NCBI GenBank assembly: GCA_947625205.1
Contig: CANQNN010000008.1
Location: 1 to 64,000, forward strand
Source of the DNA: an uncultured Lachnospiraceae bacterium
Lineage (GTDB): Bacteria; Bacillota; Clostridia; Lachnospirales; Lachnospiraceae
Direction: 5' to 3'
Length of the DNA: 64,000 bases
Positions 17,005 to 26,132 of this stretch are shown here, one piece after another. The first letter of the stretch is position 1. Each line of letters opens with the position of its first letter. Below the pieces are notes generated by a model. The model searched no databases and had not been told where the DNA came from. It saw nothing but the letters and a program-made list of their open reading frames with translations. The position numbers and the translations under genes were made by a program.

Positions 17005-19376
17005 TTCACTGCGTCCTGCCTGATCTTCATTGTCAGTCCGATACGTTTTTTCTCCAGATCTACGGATAGCACCTGTACGTCCACCACATCGCCCACGCTG
17101 ACAGCCTCCAGCGGATGCCTGATATATTTGTCGGTGATCTGCGAAATGTGCACCAGTCCGTCCTGGTGGACGCCGATATCCACAAACGCGCCGAAATCTA
17201 TGACATTGCGCACCGTTCCTTTTAAAATCATGCCGGGTTTTAAATCTTTCATGTCCAGCACATCGCTTCTCAAAACTGGCGCGGGCATATCATCCCTTGG
17301 ATCTCTGGCAGGTTTCTCCAGCTCTGTGAGGATATCCGTCAGTGTGATCTCTCCAATTCCCAGTTCTTCAGCCAGCTTTTTCTTATCGCCGATCTTCTTC
17401 CCAAGACTGCTGACCGACATCTCCGGCCTGTCACCCGCAGCGCTCTCTGCTTTTCTGACACTCGCGTCATTATTCTCCAGTGTCACGCCGCCCATTGCCG
17501 CCGCAAGCGCTTTCCCCATAGCGGTATTAGTATTGCGGATCACGATCTTCTGGCGCGCTTTCTTTTCACGGACAGGTTTTTCTTTTATCCCTGCCGCCTT
17601 CTGAGCCGCCGCCTTCTTCTGCGCCGCCCTGACATCTTCCATCGTAAGGCCCATCCTGTCCAGGAGCTTCATTGCCGCCTCATAGGATTCCGGATGTACG
17701 CTTGTAGCATCGAGCGGATTGTCGCCGTCCGTGATGCGCATGAAACCGGCGCACTGCTCGTAGGCCTTCGGCCCTAACTTCGCCACCTTAAGAAGCTGCG
17801 CCCTGTTGGTAAATCTTCCGTTTTTCTCCCGGTAATCCACGATATTTCTGGCGATCACCTTCGTCACGCCCGACACATACTCAAGAAGAGAGGCGGAAGC
17901 GGTATTTAAGTCCACCCCGACTCTGTTTACGCTGTCCTCCACAACGCCGTTCAGAGCCTCGCTCAATTTCTTCTGGTTCATATCATGCTGATACTGACCG
18001 ACGCCGATGGATTTCGGGTCGATCTTTACAAGCTCCGCTAACGGGTCCTGCAGCCGTCTCGCAATGGACGCCGCGCTTCTTTGCCCCACATCAAAATTCG
18101 GAAACTCTTCCGTTGCCAGCTTGCTTGCGGAATACACGGAAGCGCCTGCCTCATTGACAATGACATACTGAACGGGCGTATCCAATTCTTTGATCAGTTC
18201 CACAATGACCTGCTCGGACTCTCTGGAAGCCGTTCCGTTGCCCACAGAGATGAGCGATACGTTATATTTTTTGATCAGCTTCTTCAATTCGGCCTTGGCC
18301 TCCGCCACCTTATTCTGCGGCGCAGTCGGATAAATCACCTTGGTATCGAGCACCTTGCCCGTCTCGTCCACGACCGCCAGCTTACAGCCGGTACGGAAAG
18401 CGGGGTCCCATCCCAGAACGACCTTGCCCGCAATAGGCGGCTGCATAAGAAGCTGCTCCAGGTTCTTGCCGAATACGGAGATAGCGCCGTCCTCGGCCTT
18501 CTCGGTCAGCTCGTTACGGATCTCCCTCTCGATCGCCGGCGCGATCAGTCTGTCGTAGCTGTCGGCGATCACTTCTTCCAGGATCGGGGATGTTACAGGG
18601 TTATCCTTTGTGATCACCCTGGTTCTCAGATACTGTATGATCCGCTCCGTGGGCGCCTCCACCTTAACCACCAGAAACTTTTCCTTCTCCCCACGGTTGA
18701 GGGCAAGGATCCTGTGTCCCGCCGCCTTCTTTACCGGCTCTTCATACTGATAATACATCTCATAGACGCTCTGCGCCTTCTCGTCTCTGGCGGTACTGAC
18801 AAGCTTTCCTTCCTCCATTGTGATGTTCCTGATATAGATACGGTAATCCGCCTCATCGGATATCATCTCGGCAATGATGTCTTTCGCGCCCTGTATTGCT
18901 TCTTCTGTGCTCTTAACGGATTTCGCCTCGTCCGCATCCTCACGGATATATCCGGCTGCCTCCTCCTCGATCGGCTGTGTCGTCTCCTGCGCCAGAATAA
19001 ACTGCGCCAGCCCGTCAAGCCCCTTCTCCTTCGCCACGCTCGCGCGCGTCTTTCTCTTCGGGCGATAAGGCCTGTATAAGTCTTCCACAACGACCATCGT
19101 CTCAGCCGCGGTAATACGCGCCTTCAGTTCGTCCGTAAGCTGCCCCTGCTCCTCGATGCTCTTTAGCACCTGCTCTTTCTTTTCCTCCAGACTTCGCAGA
19201 TAAGTCAGACGCTCGTCCAGATTACGCAGCACCTCGTCGTTTAATGAGCCTGTCGCTTCTTTTCTGTAACGCGATATAAAAGGGATCGTGTTGCCTTCGT
19301 CTATCAGCTTTACGGCGGCCTCCACCTGCCATTTTTCCACTTTCAGTTCTTCTTTTAATTTCAGTATAATGTCCAT
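17001..19376 (-). CDS. tex: Tex-family S1 RNA-binding transcription accessory protein
   Basis: A 791-residue homologue of Tex/YhgF, a nucleic-acid-binding protein linked with transcription. The N-terminal helical domain shows FISRYRKEATG, the YqgF nuclease-like core shows GWDPAFRTGCKLAVVD, helix-hairpin-helix motifs follow (about 500-560), and an S1 domain (about 710-785) ends the protein with FGAFVDIGVHQDGLVH. It starts 1 bp after the HD-GYP gene stops, so it is the fourth gene of a tight operon. About 60 residues of charged Ala/Lys linker separate the HhH and S1 parts. Confidence 0.95.
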   Translation of the reverse strand: MDIILKLKEELKVEKWQVEAAVKLIDEGNTIPFISRYRKEATGSLNDEVLRNLDERLTYLRSLEEKKEQVLKSIEEQGQLTDELKARITAAETMVVVEDLYRPYRPKRKTRASVAKEKGLDGLAQFILAQETTQPIEEEAAGYIREDADEAKSVKSTEEAIQGAKDIIAEMISDEADYRIYIRNITMEEGKLVSTARDEKAQSVYEMYYQYEEPVKKAAGHRILALNRGEKEKFLVVKVEAPTERIIQYLRTRVITKDNPVTSPILEEVIADSYDRLIAPAIEREIRNELTEKAEDGAISVFGKNLEQLLMQPPIAGKVVLGWDPAFRTGCKLAVVDETGKVLDTKVIYPTAPQNKVAEAKAELKKLIKKYNVSLISVGNGTASRESEQVIVELIKELDTPVQYVIVNEAGASVYSASKLATEEFPNFDVGQRSAASIARRLQDPLAELVKIDPKSIGVGQYQHDMNQKKLSEALNGVVEDSVNRVGVDLNTASASLLEYVSGVTKVIARNIVDYREKNGRFTNRAQLLKVAKLGPKAYEQCAGFMRITDGDNPLDATSVHPESYEAAMKLLDRMGLTMEDVRAAQKKAAAQKAAGIKEKPVREKKARQKIVIRNTNTAMGKALAAAMGGVTLENNDASVRKAESAAGDRPEMSVSSLGKKIGDKKKLAEELGIGEITLTDILTELEKPARDPRDDMPAPVLRSDVLDMKDLKPGMILKGTVRNVIDFGAFVDIGVHQDGLVHISQITDKYIRHPLEAVSVGDVVDVQVLSVDLEKKRIGLTMKIRQDAVK

Positions 19377-19377
19377 A

Positions 19378-20862
19378 CTATTCCACCCTCATATTTTCGT
19401 CCGCCTGTGCCAGCGCCTGGCTAAGCCACTCTACCAGTCTGCCGTCCACCTTACCCTTCTGCGCCATAGTCCTGAGAATATCCAGCGCTTTCTCCCGGGG
19501 AACCGGCTCTTTGTACGGTCTGTCCGTAGCCGCCAGCGCATCGTAGATATCCACCACCGTAAGCAGTCTTGTCTCGAAATCCAGTTCATCCCCTTTCAGG
19601 TGATTCGGATAACCGCTGCCGTCCAGATACTCATGGTGTGCGCCGACCCACTTCGGCACCATAGAAAAGCCCGGATAAAACTGTACTTTCTCAAGGATCC
19701 TGGAGGTCATGACAACATGATTTTCCATCTCCTTACGCTCCTGGGCCGTCAATGTGCCGCTTCGGATACTCAGACATGCGATCTCGCGCTCCGTCAGATA
19801 GGGCAGCGCGGCTCCGTCCCTGCCGATATGCTTTTTTTCTGCGAGCTCAAGGACATGGGCATACGCTTCATCATCCACATATTCTGCCCGGTCGGTCCTG
19901 CGAATAAATTCCAGTTCCCTATCCAGATCCGCCACAGCCTCCTCATAAGCCTGCCCGGTAAGACTTCCTTCCAACAGATCGATCTTATATAGCGCCTTTA
20001 ACAGCTTAAATCTCTCTTCTATCTTCTCCATATCCGCTTCCAGCCGGGTAGCCTTATTCATAATGCTCAGCGGGACCACCATCTTGCCTATGTCATGCAC
20101 CAGCGCCGCCAGCGTCAGCTGCTCCTTATCGGCAGGACTGATATACTCGCTGCAAAGCCCCTTTTCGTGCAGTTCATTAATATGATCCGTCAGAAGATTG
20201 ACGTACCGCCCCACATTTCTTGTATGTAAAGCATTGTAGGGCGTCCGCCCTTCCATCGCTGTCGTAAGCGCCTCGGCAAAAGAATATATCTGTGTTTTGA
20301 GCGCTTCCATATAGGACAGGTTCGTAAGCTCGATCGCCGCCATCGAACCAAGCGAACGGATAATGATCTCATGCTGCCTGTCAAACGCAACGACATTACC
20401 CGCCTCATTCATGGCGTTAATAAGCTGCAGCACGCCGATCAGTTCATGTTCATTATTCTCGACCGGCACCACCAGGAGCGATCTGGTGCGGTATCCGGTC
20501 AGACTGTCGTAATGGCGCGGTCCCGAAAAATCAAAACGGCCGCTGTCATAGACATCCGGGATATTGACGACTTCCCTGTGGATCGCCGCATAGGAACAGA
20601 CATTGGTCTCCTTCATGGGAACCGGAGGCATATCATCGATAACATCTCCGTTCAAGCCTCTGTCGATCCCTTTGGACAACGTCTTCATCAGCTTAAAGGA
20701 AAGTCCCCCGTCCTCATACAGATACAGCGTCGCCGCATCACAGTTCGTGATCTCCATACCGCTCTCAAGGATAGCCGCCAGCATATGCGTCCTGTCGGTT
20801 TCGGTGGATAACCGTATCCCGATATTCAGTATTTTCTCAAAATCTTTATATTGTAGCTGCAT
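19378..20862 (-). CDS. GAF and HD-GYP domain protein (putative cyclic-di-nucleotide phosphodiesterase)
   Basis: A 494-residue cytosolic protein. An N-terminal GAF sensor domain spans about residues 12-175. The C-terminal HD-GYP domain contains HTRNVGRYV, HDIGK near residue 256 and HHEYLDGSGYP near residue 410, all intact, with an unusual charged helical insert of about 100 residues between HDIGK and HHEYLDGSGYP. HD-GYP proteins hydrolyse cyclic di-GMP or related molecules. It directly abuts the epimerase gene (0 bp) and sits in the same operon as an adenylate cyclase, so the unit both makes and probably breaks nucleotide signals. The exact substrate is not known. Confidence 0.88.
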   Translation of the reverse strand: MQLQYKDFEKILNIGIRLSTETDRTHMLAAILESGMEITNCDAATLYLYEDGGLSFKLMKTLSKGIDRGLNGDVIDDMPPVPMKETNVCSYAAIHREVVNIPDVYDSGRFDFSGPRHYDSLTGYRTRSLLVVPVENNEHELIGVLQLINAMNEAGNVVAFDRQHEIIIRSLGSMAAIELTNLSYMEALKTQIYSFAEALTTAMEGRTPYNALHTRNVGRYVNLLTDHINELHEKGLCSEYISPADKEQLTLAALVHDIGKMVVPLSIMNKATRLEADMEKIEERFKLLKALYKIDLLEGSLTGQAYEEAVADLDRELEFIRRTDRAEYVDDEAYAHVLELAEKKHIGRDGAALPYLTEREIACLSIRSGTLTAQERKEMENHVVMTSRILEKVQFYPGFSMVPKWVGAHHEYLDGSGYPNHLKGDELDFETRLLTVVDIYDALAATDRPYKEPVPREKALDILRTMAQKGKVDGRLVEWLSQALAQADENMRVE

Positions 20863-21660
20863 TTACCTCTCCTTTTCCACCATCGGATATATCCCATGCT
20901 GCCGCATATAGCGCAGAGACTTCTCCTGCGCCTCGTAACCGTTTACCTCCACAAGCACCGATGCATCGATCTTATATTCGCGCATCAGACTGTTATACTC
21001 CTCCCAGTCTATGCTGCCGCTTCCCACCGCCCAGTGCATATCATGCTCCAGGTCATTGTCATTGATGTGCATATGCCGAATATAGGGCGCCAGCGTCCCG
21101 ACCCACTCCCTGACCGGACTGCCCGATATCACGGCATGCGCATAATCCAGGCAAATGCCGAAGTTCTCAACCGGCTTCATCCGCTCGGCCAACGCCGCCA
21201 GAATATCCGGCGCCTCATCAAACATGTTTTCCATAAAAATCTGCTGTTCCGGATACTCCTCCGCCATCCGGGTAAAAAAGGAAGCGTTGCTCTCCTGCCA
21301 TGTGCGCAGATAATGCTTCGCCCGGAAATGAGCGATAAGTCCCGTGTGGAATACAACACCCCTTACGCCCATCCGTTTTGCAATGTCCATCGACTGCCGG
21401 ATACGAAGCATGGAAGCATCACGTATCAGCGGATCGCTGCTGTGGACCGTCACATCCAGAAACGCGCCGTGTATCGTATCCTGCCTGAAATGATCGCAGT
21501 ATTTTCGATAGTGTCCGATCGCTTCTTCCTGCCCCGCCGGATCATCCAGCATCTGCGGGTCAAAAAAATCATTATATTCAAACATGCACCCATAGGAACC
21601 GGCAAGCGCGCTGATACGCTCCGTATCCGTCCTGTCGGGGATCAAATATAGCCTGCTCAT
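20863..21660 (-). CDS. Sugar phosphate isomerase/epimerase-like TIM-barrel protein
   Basis: A 265-residue member of the AP-endonuclease-2/xylose-isomerase-like TIM-barrel family. Metal-ligand candidates are the Glu in FMENMFDE, the Asp-His in LDYAHA, the His-His in RHMHINDND and the Glu in VEVNG, so the active site looks intact. The substrate is unknown. It begins 2 bp after the cyclase stop and ends at the HD-GYP start. Its presence between two signalling enzymes is unexplained and may simply reflect operon assembly. Confidence 0.8.
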   Translation of the reverse strand: MSRLYLIPDRTDTERISALAGSYGCMFEYNDFFDPQMLDDPAGQEEAIGHYRKYCDHFRQDTIHGAFLDVTVHSSDPLIRDASMLRIRQSMDIAKRMGVRGVVFHTGLIAHFRAKHYLRTWQESNASFFTRMAEEYPEQQIFMENMFDEAPDILAALAERMKPVENFGICLDYAHAVISGSPVREWVGTLAPYIRHMHINDNDLEHDMHWAVGSGSIDWEEYNSLMREYKIDASVLVEVNGYEAQEKSLRYMRQHGIYPMVEKER

Positions 21661-21662
21661 GG

Positions 21663-23468
21663 TTATCCTCTTTTCACCTGATCTAACTGATATACGAAAA
21701 CGCCCTTACTCTTACCCTTAAGCGGTATCTCGCCGATAGGCGTTACCTCCACCCGGTCTTTTACCGCTTCATAGACGTCGCTGCTGATAAGGATCTGCCC
21801 TGCCGCGGCGCTTCCCTCCAGTCGTGCCGCCGTGTTGACCGTATCGCCGATCGCCGTATAATCCATACGGAAATCACAGCCTATGTTACCCACGACAGCA
21901 TTGCCGCAGTTGACTCCGATCCCGAACGCCACACGCCTGCCAAACCGCTTGTTGAATCTCTCCGACAGGGCATCGGCTTCCGCCCGCATATCCCATGCCG
22001 TACAGACCGCGCGGAAAATATAATCGTCCAGATCAAACGGTGCGTTAAACACCGCCATCGCAGCATCTCCCACAAATTTATCGAGCGTGCCGCCGTTGTC
22101 AAAAATAGCTTTGGTAGTCAATCCCAGATATGCATTCAGTATCTCCACCACTTCCTCCGGTCTCAGGCTTTCCGACATGGTGGTAAAACCCCGTATATCC
22201 ACAAAAAGCACGGCAACATGACGGTTCTCACCGCCAAGCACCATCTCAAAATCCTTATCCTTACTGATCTTATCTACGACCTGCGGCGCCACATACTGCT
22301 TAAATACATTGACAACACGCCGTCTGCGCATGATCTCCGCCAGATATGCGCGCACCATCTGTATCAGCCAGATCACCAGCAGGCAGCCCGGCACAAGTAC
22401 CGCCGGCGCTACTTTTCCATGTCGGTAGATGATGCAGGAGCCGATCAGGTTAGCGCCTGTCAGGATCACAAACAGCACGGACGTATATCGCAGCTTCAGC
22501 CTGCCCGCACATACATAGAAGATTCCGCAGACCACCGCTCCGGCAACGGCATACGGCAGCGGCGAAACCGGGAGCTGTGTTCTGCCCTCCAATAAGGCCT
22601 CCACAATGTTTGCATGGATCTCCACTCCGTACATCTGGCTGCCGTGAGCGATCGCGGGCATATAGGAATCCTGCATTCCCACCGCATACGCCCCCACCAG
22701 CACGACCGCATCGCGGAAAATGACCGGGTCAACCGTCCCGTCCAGCACATCCGTCATGGAAACAACACTGTAGCCGCCGGGCCTGGCGGAGTATGTAAAA
22801 TAAAAACGATTATTACTCCCGTACACATCCGGAAGATGCGCCGGATCGCCCATATGCTCCTGATATGCCGCATACGCACTGTAGGAGAGGCTGTATATTC
22901 TTCTGTCCCCGTAATCGAGATACGCCATAGCCTGCCGGACATACCCGTCGGAATCCACATAGGTATTGGCAAAACTGCATGTAACTGCATCTCTCAGGCT
23001 TCCATAAGGCTCGATCACATGATCCACATGGTATGGATTGTAAACAGTCCTGCCCTTTGCGTCCTCTTCCGGCTGCTCCTTAAAAGAAAAACTCATGGCC
23101 GCGATCACATTACCCGCCTCTTTGCAGACCTCGGCAAAGTGATCGTCTGCCTGCGCGTCCGCATTCTCACTGTAGATCACATCGAAGGCAATAACCGCCG
23201 GGCCACCGCCGGACGCACCGTTTAACAGAGCTACCAGCTTCGCGGGGATCTCTCTGCTCCATGTGTTCACCGGCCCGTACCGGGCCAGCGTCTTATCGTC
23301 TATTCCTATAATATAAATTTTCTTATTGGTGACAGTCTCCCTCTGATTCAGCCTGTCAGATATACCGATATCGACAAGTCTCGCCGTGCCAAAATACAGA
23401 AATGCCAGAGATGTCAGAACGACGGCGGCTGTGACCGCCGCCGTTTTCATTCTGTTCAGATATTTCAT
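21663..23468 (-). CDS. CHASE2-domain adenylate cyclase
   Basis: A 601-residue membrane protein. After an N-terminal membrane segment comes an extracellular CHASE2 sensor (about 30-310, with IGIDDKTLARYGP and AFDVIYSE), two or three membrane helices (about 310-385) and a class III cyclase domain (about 410-595). The metal-binding Asp residues occur in FVDIRGFT and KFVGDAAM; the Lys in DKFVGD and the Asp in MDYTAIGD favour ATP over GTP. cAMP signalling is little described in this group of bacteria. It is encoded right after a FecR-domain protein, a pairing also known in other phyla. Confidence 0.92.
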   Translation of the reverse strand: MKYLNRMKTAAVTAAVVLTSLAFLYFGTARLVDIGISDRLNQRETVTNKKIYIIGIDDKTLARYGPVNTWSREIPAKLVALLNGASGGGPAVIAFDVIYSENADAQADDHFAEVCKEAGNVIAAMSFSFKEQPEEDAKGRTVYNPYHVDHVIEPYGSLRDAVTCSFANTYVDSDGYVRQAMAYLDYGDRRIYSLSYSAYAAYQEHMGDPAHLPDVYGSNNRFYFTYSARPGGYSVVSMTDVLDGTVDPVIFRDAVVLVGAYAVGMQDSYMPAIAHGSQMYGVEIHANIVEALLEGRTQLPVSPLPYAVAGAVVCGIFYVCAGRLKLRYTSVLFVILTGANLIGSCIIYRHGKVAPAVLVPGCLLVIWLIQMVRAYLAEIMRRRRVVNVFKQYVAPQVVDKISKDKDFEMVLGGENRHVAVLFVDIRGFTTMSESLRPEEVVEILNAYLGLTTKAIFDNGGTLDKFVGDAAMAVFNAPFDLDDYIFRAVCTAWDMRAEADALSERFNKRFGRRVAFGIGVNCGNAVVGNIGCDFRMDYTAIGDTVNTAARLEGSAAAGQILISSDVYEAVKDRVEVTPIGEIPLKGKSKGVFVYQLDQVKRG

Positions 23469-23508
23469 GTTGCCCCCAAACGTCCCTCTGTTCCGTCATT
23501 TTGCTCCA

Positions 23509-24864
23509 CTACTTCCACGATATTGTAGTGTCCGCTTTGATCTCTGTTCCAAAATCAAAATCCCATCCGCCATTCTGTGCGGGTCTCAATACAGGCGCCA
23601 CCGCCTTTTCGCCTGCTTTTACCTTCTGCGTTGCGAACGTCATTCCGTTATACAGGAACGTTACCGTGTATTCTTTCGTTTCAGGCTCTTCCGGCTTATC
23701 CGGTTTGGTCTCTGATTCTTTTCCGGGTTCTTTTTCAGGTTCTTTCCCAGGTTCCTTCTCCTGTCCGCTATCACCTGCGCCGCTGTTATTTACGCTATTT
23801 CCGTTATTTACGCTGTTTCCGCTATTTCCATTATTTCCGCTATTTCCGCTATTGTCACTATTGCCGTTATCCGCGCTCTGTTCCGCACTATTGTTATCAC
23901 TGCCCGCATTGGTTTGCGGCGCCGCGCCGCCTGTCTGCGTACCCGCCGTCTCCTTCCGGTCTGCTGTATCCGTATTTTCCGCGCTATCCTTTTTACCGGT
24001 ACTGCTCTGCCCGGCTGCGGCATTCCGCTTTTTGCCTGGCGATGCAGCATCGCCTTCCGCAATTACCGGTTCTGTGTCATCCGCATCAACTGCCTGTGAT
24101 GTTTCCGCCGTCTGCGCCTGCCCAGAGTCCTCTTCGGCTCCTGCGGCCGTGCCGGACGCTGCGTCCGTCTTTATATTCATCCCGTTCAATATCTCTATCA
24201 CCTGGGGCGGTAAATTCTCATAATCGATGGGCGTCACTTCGGACACCGTTCTGTCGGCGCTGTTGACGCTCGCTTCCTTTCCGGCCTCCACGATCACCGG
24301 TATATATAGATCCTGCTCACTGAACGCGCCCATCTCAACCGCGCCCTTAAAGCAGTACAGCTTTGTGACAAGATTACCTTCCTCATCCTCACACAGCTCC
24401 GCGCGGTATACAGTGCCCCGCACCGCCATGACCGCGTTGGGGGTTATCGTCTCATAGGTAGAATTTTCGCCAAGCGGATTCTGGATCTCATTCGTGACTG
24501 CTCCCTGTTCCAGATCGATCCTCGTTTTGGAATCCTGTTCATCGCCTTCCGCCGTCAGCACAAAAACCGTATTTTCCTCTGCGGTTATATATTTATCATT
24601 ATCCAATTTCAAGCGCATCATGCTGTCTTCCCGGACCCGCACACGGTCGCCCGATTCCAGATACAGATTCTCCGCCGCATCGATCGTGCCGATATCTGCC
24701 CGCTCTATGACCGCGTCTCCCTGCAGCTCATAGACCATAATGGACCGGTAAGACTCCTCCCCGGACGCTCTTAGCGCTATAAATGCCACAACCGCCGCCA
24801 CGACCGCGATAATGGCTGTACATATTATGATTATCAGTTTCTTAGATGGCATCTGCTTTGTCAT
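23509..24864 (-). CDS. FecR-domain surface protein with Asn/Ser/Gly repeats and an InlB-like C-terminus
   Basis: A 451-residue membrane-anchored extracellular protein. One N-terminal helix (about 9-29) is followed by a FecR domain (about 55-205; GDRVRVREDSMMRLKL and VMAVRGTVYRAEL). A long linker is rich in Ala/Glu/Thr, then in Asn/Ser/Gly tandem units (about 330-365), then in Lys/Pro/Glu. The last 55 residues (YTVTFLYNGMTF onward) resemble an InlB B-repeat. FecR domains elsewhere act in envelope signalling; here the partner is probably the adjacent cyclase CHASE2 domain. The Asn/Ser repeats correspond to imperfect DNA repeats (about 23780-23900) that could vary in copy number. Confidence 0.85.
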   Translation of the reverse strand: MTKQMPSKKLIIIICTAIIAVVAAVVAFIALRASGEESYRSIMVYELQGDAVIERADIGTIDAAENLYLESGDRVRVREDSMMRLKLDNDKYITAEENTVFVLTAEGDEQDSKTRIDLEQGAVTNEIQNPLGENSTYETITPNAVMAVRGTVYRAELCEDEEGNLVTKLYCFKGAVEMGAFSEQDLYIPVIVEAGKEASVNSADRTVSEVTPIDYENLPPQVIEILNGMNIKTDAASGTAAGAEEDSGQAQTAETSQAVDADDTEPVIAEGDAASPGKKRNAAAGQSSTGKKDSAENTDTADRKETAGTQTGGAAPQTNAGSDNNSAEQSADNGNSDNSGNSGNNGNSGNSVNNGNSVNNSGAGDSGQEKEPGKEPEKEPGKESETKPDKPEEPETKEYTVTFLYNGMTFATQKVKAGEKAVAPVLRPAQNGGWDFDFGTEIKADTTISWK

Positions 24865-24901
24865 AAGATACTATACCTCTCTCCCCGATTACACCCGTCC
24901 G

Positions 24902-25864
24902 TCACTGCTTCTGAAACGTATAACTGCCTGAAGGCACATAAAAAGTGATTCCGCCCGGATATACGCTATTGTCCCCGGCAACCTTCCACGTTCCTTCGCC
25001 GAGCACATAAGCCGTACCCTCCTGTAAGCTGCAGGTCTTCGACTCTGTGATCTTAACCGGATCCTCCGGTCCGGGAATATCACTGCCGCCTTTAATGGTT
25101 ATGCTGAGCGTCGTCTCATTCTCCGCCGCGTCTCTTGCCACAATAATGCAGGAAGCGGAATTTTCCTTGGGCGTAACCGTATACTGACCGCCAACGGATT
25201 GTACGGGGACAGACCTGTCATCGTTCATATATACCGTAACCGGGCTTGTATCTGACACCGTAAATTTTGTTCCTGCGTCATATACATTCCCGCCGATCAT
25301 CTCCTGTCCTGATCCATCCACGATCCTGGGCGCCGTTATATCCGACACAAAGCCCCTGCTCACCGCATAGACCGGGCTGCCGTCCTTATATGCCCGGACA
25401 CATGCGACATACTTTCCATCCGGCACACCCTCAAGCGGGATCTGCCAGCCCTGCACCGGTGTCCATGAGCAGCTCTCCAGGTCCTGTTGCGTGACGCTCG
25501 TCTTGTCTTGCAGCAGACAGTACGAACCGTCGCTGACACCTTCGTCCGCTGTAACCATCAGCGCATGCGCGCCGCTCCTGCCAATATAAGCATCATAACT
25601 GACCGGAACATCTGTGCCGCCCATAAGATCTATGTCCCCGGAAGCTTCCGGATAAAAAATACTGAGCGCATCCCCCGCTGCGATCGTATCCGGCACTTCT
25701 TCCAGCATATCCTCCGGCAGATCCATCTGCCGCGCTTCACCAACAATACTGTTCTGCGACACGCTCTGCTCTTCTTCTGAGGCTTTCATAGTTCCCATCG
25801 GAATCATACAGCCAGCCAGCACCGCAAGCCCTATCGCAAACCACCTTTTCCAGTTTTTTCCCAT
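24902..25864 (-). CDS. Secreted Ig-like protein of unknown function
   Basis: A 320-residue exported protein. The start at 25864 gives a good Sec signal (KKLEKVV-type charge followed by a hydrophobic core to about residue 22) and has GGAGAG upstream; the frame continues to 26053 without that support. The mature part contains an Ala/Glu-rich segment, a domain of about 100 residues with PVSYDAYIGRSG, and an Ig-like bacterial surface domain (about 195-265, ending AENETTLSITIKGG), then a short C-terminal beta module. No sortase signal is present. It precedes the FecR gene by 37 bp and begins the operon. Confidence 0.65.
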   Translation of the reverse strand: MGKNWKRWFAIGLAVLAGCMIPMGTMKASEEEQSVSQNSIVGEARQMDLPEDMLEEVPDTIAAGDALSIFYPEASGDIDLMGGTDVPVSYDAYIGRSGAHALMVTADEGVSDGSYCLLQDKTSVTQQDLESCSWTPVQGWQIPLEGVPDGKYVACVRAYKDGSPVYAVSRGFVSDITAPRIVDGSGQEMIGGNVYDAGTKFTVSDTSPVTVYMNDDRSVPVQSVGGQYTVTPKENSASCIIVARDAAENETTLSITIKGGSDIPGPEDPVKITESKTCSLQEGTAYVLGEGTWKVAGDNSVYPGGITFYVPSGSYTFQKQ

Positions 25865-26035
25865 ACCTTTCTCTCCTAACCCACCCATATGCATACCGCT
25901 TGTACCCGTCCGCAAAACCGCAGCGACAATGCATAAAATACAAGATACTATGATTATATACAAAATATGGGAATTGGTCAACCAAGGCTTTACGAAATCA
26001 CGATATACCACGTTTCCGGTGCAACATCGAAAAAT

Positions 26036-26074
26036 GATGCAACTTTGATGCAATTATGATGCAACTTTGATGCA
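26036..26074. repeat. Four 11-bp tandem repeats in a divergent intergenic region
   Basis: GATGCA occurs at 26036, 26047, 26058 and 26069, exactly 11 bp apart. The unit is GATGCAACTTT, and units one and three are identical over 11 bases. The array lies between the divergent starts at 25864 and 26133 and about 10 bp upstream of a TATAAA box, so it looks like a set of protein-binding sites on one face of the helix. Confidence 0.8.
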
Positions 26075-26081
26075 GGCACGG

Positions 26082-26087
26082 TATAAA
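26082..26087 (+). promoter_or_regulatory. Possible -10 box for the lipoprotein gene
   Basis: TATAAA lies about 46 bp upstream of the ATG at 26133. No good -35 box occurs at 17 bp; instead that position falls within the 11-bp repeat array. This suggests activator-dependent transcription. Confidence 0.4.
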
Positions 26088-26132
26088 ATATACCTGTCAA
26101 AATACAGATGACCGAAAGGGACTATTCCGAAA

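Noticed and set aside
18081-19079. Long rightward open frame of 332 codons
   Set aside because: It lies wholly antisense to tex, which has clear domain motifs; the frame shows no family features.
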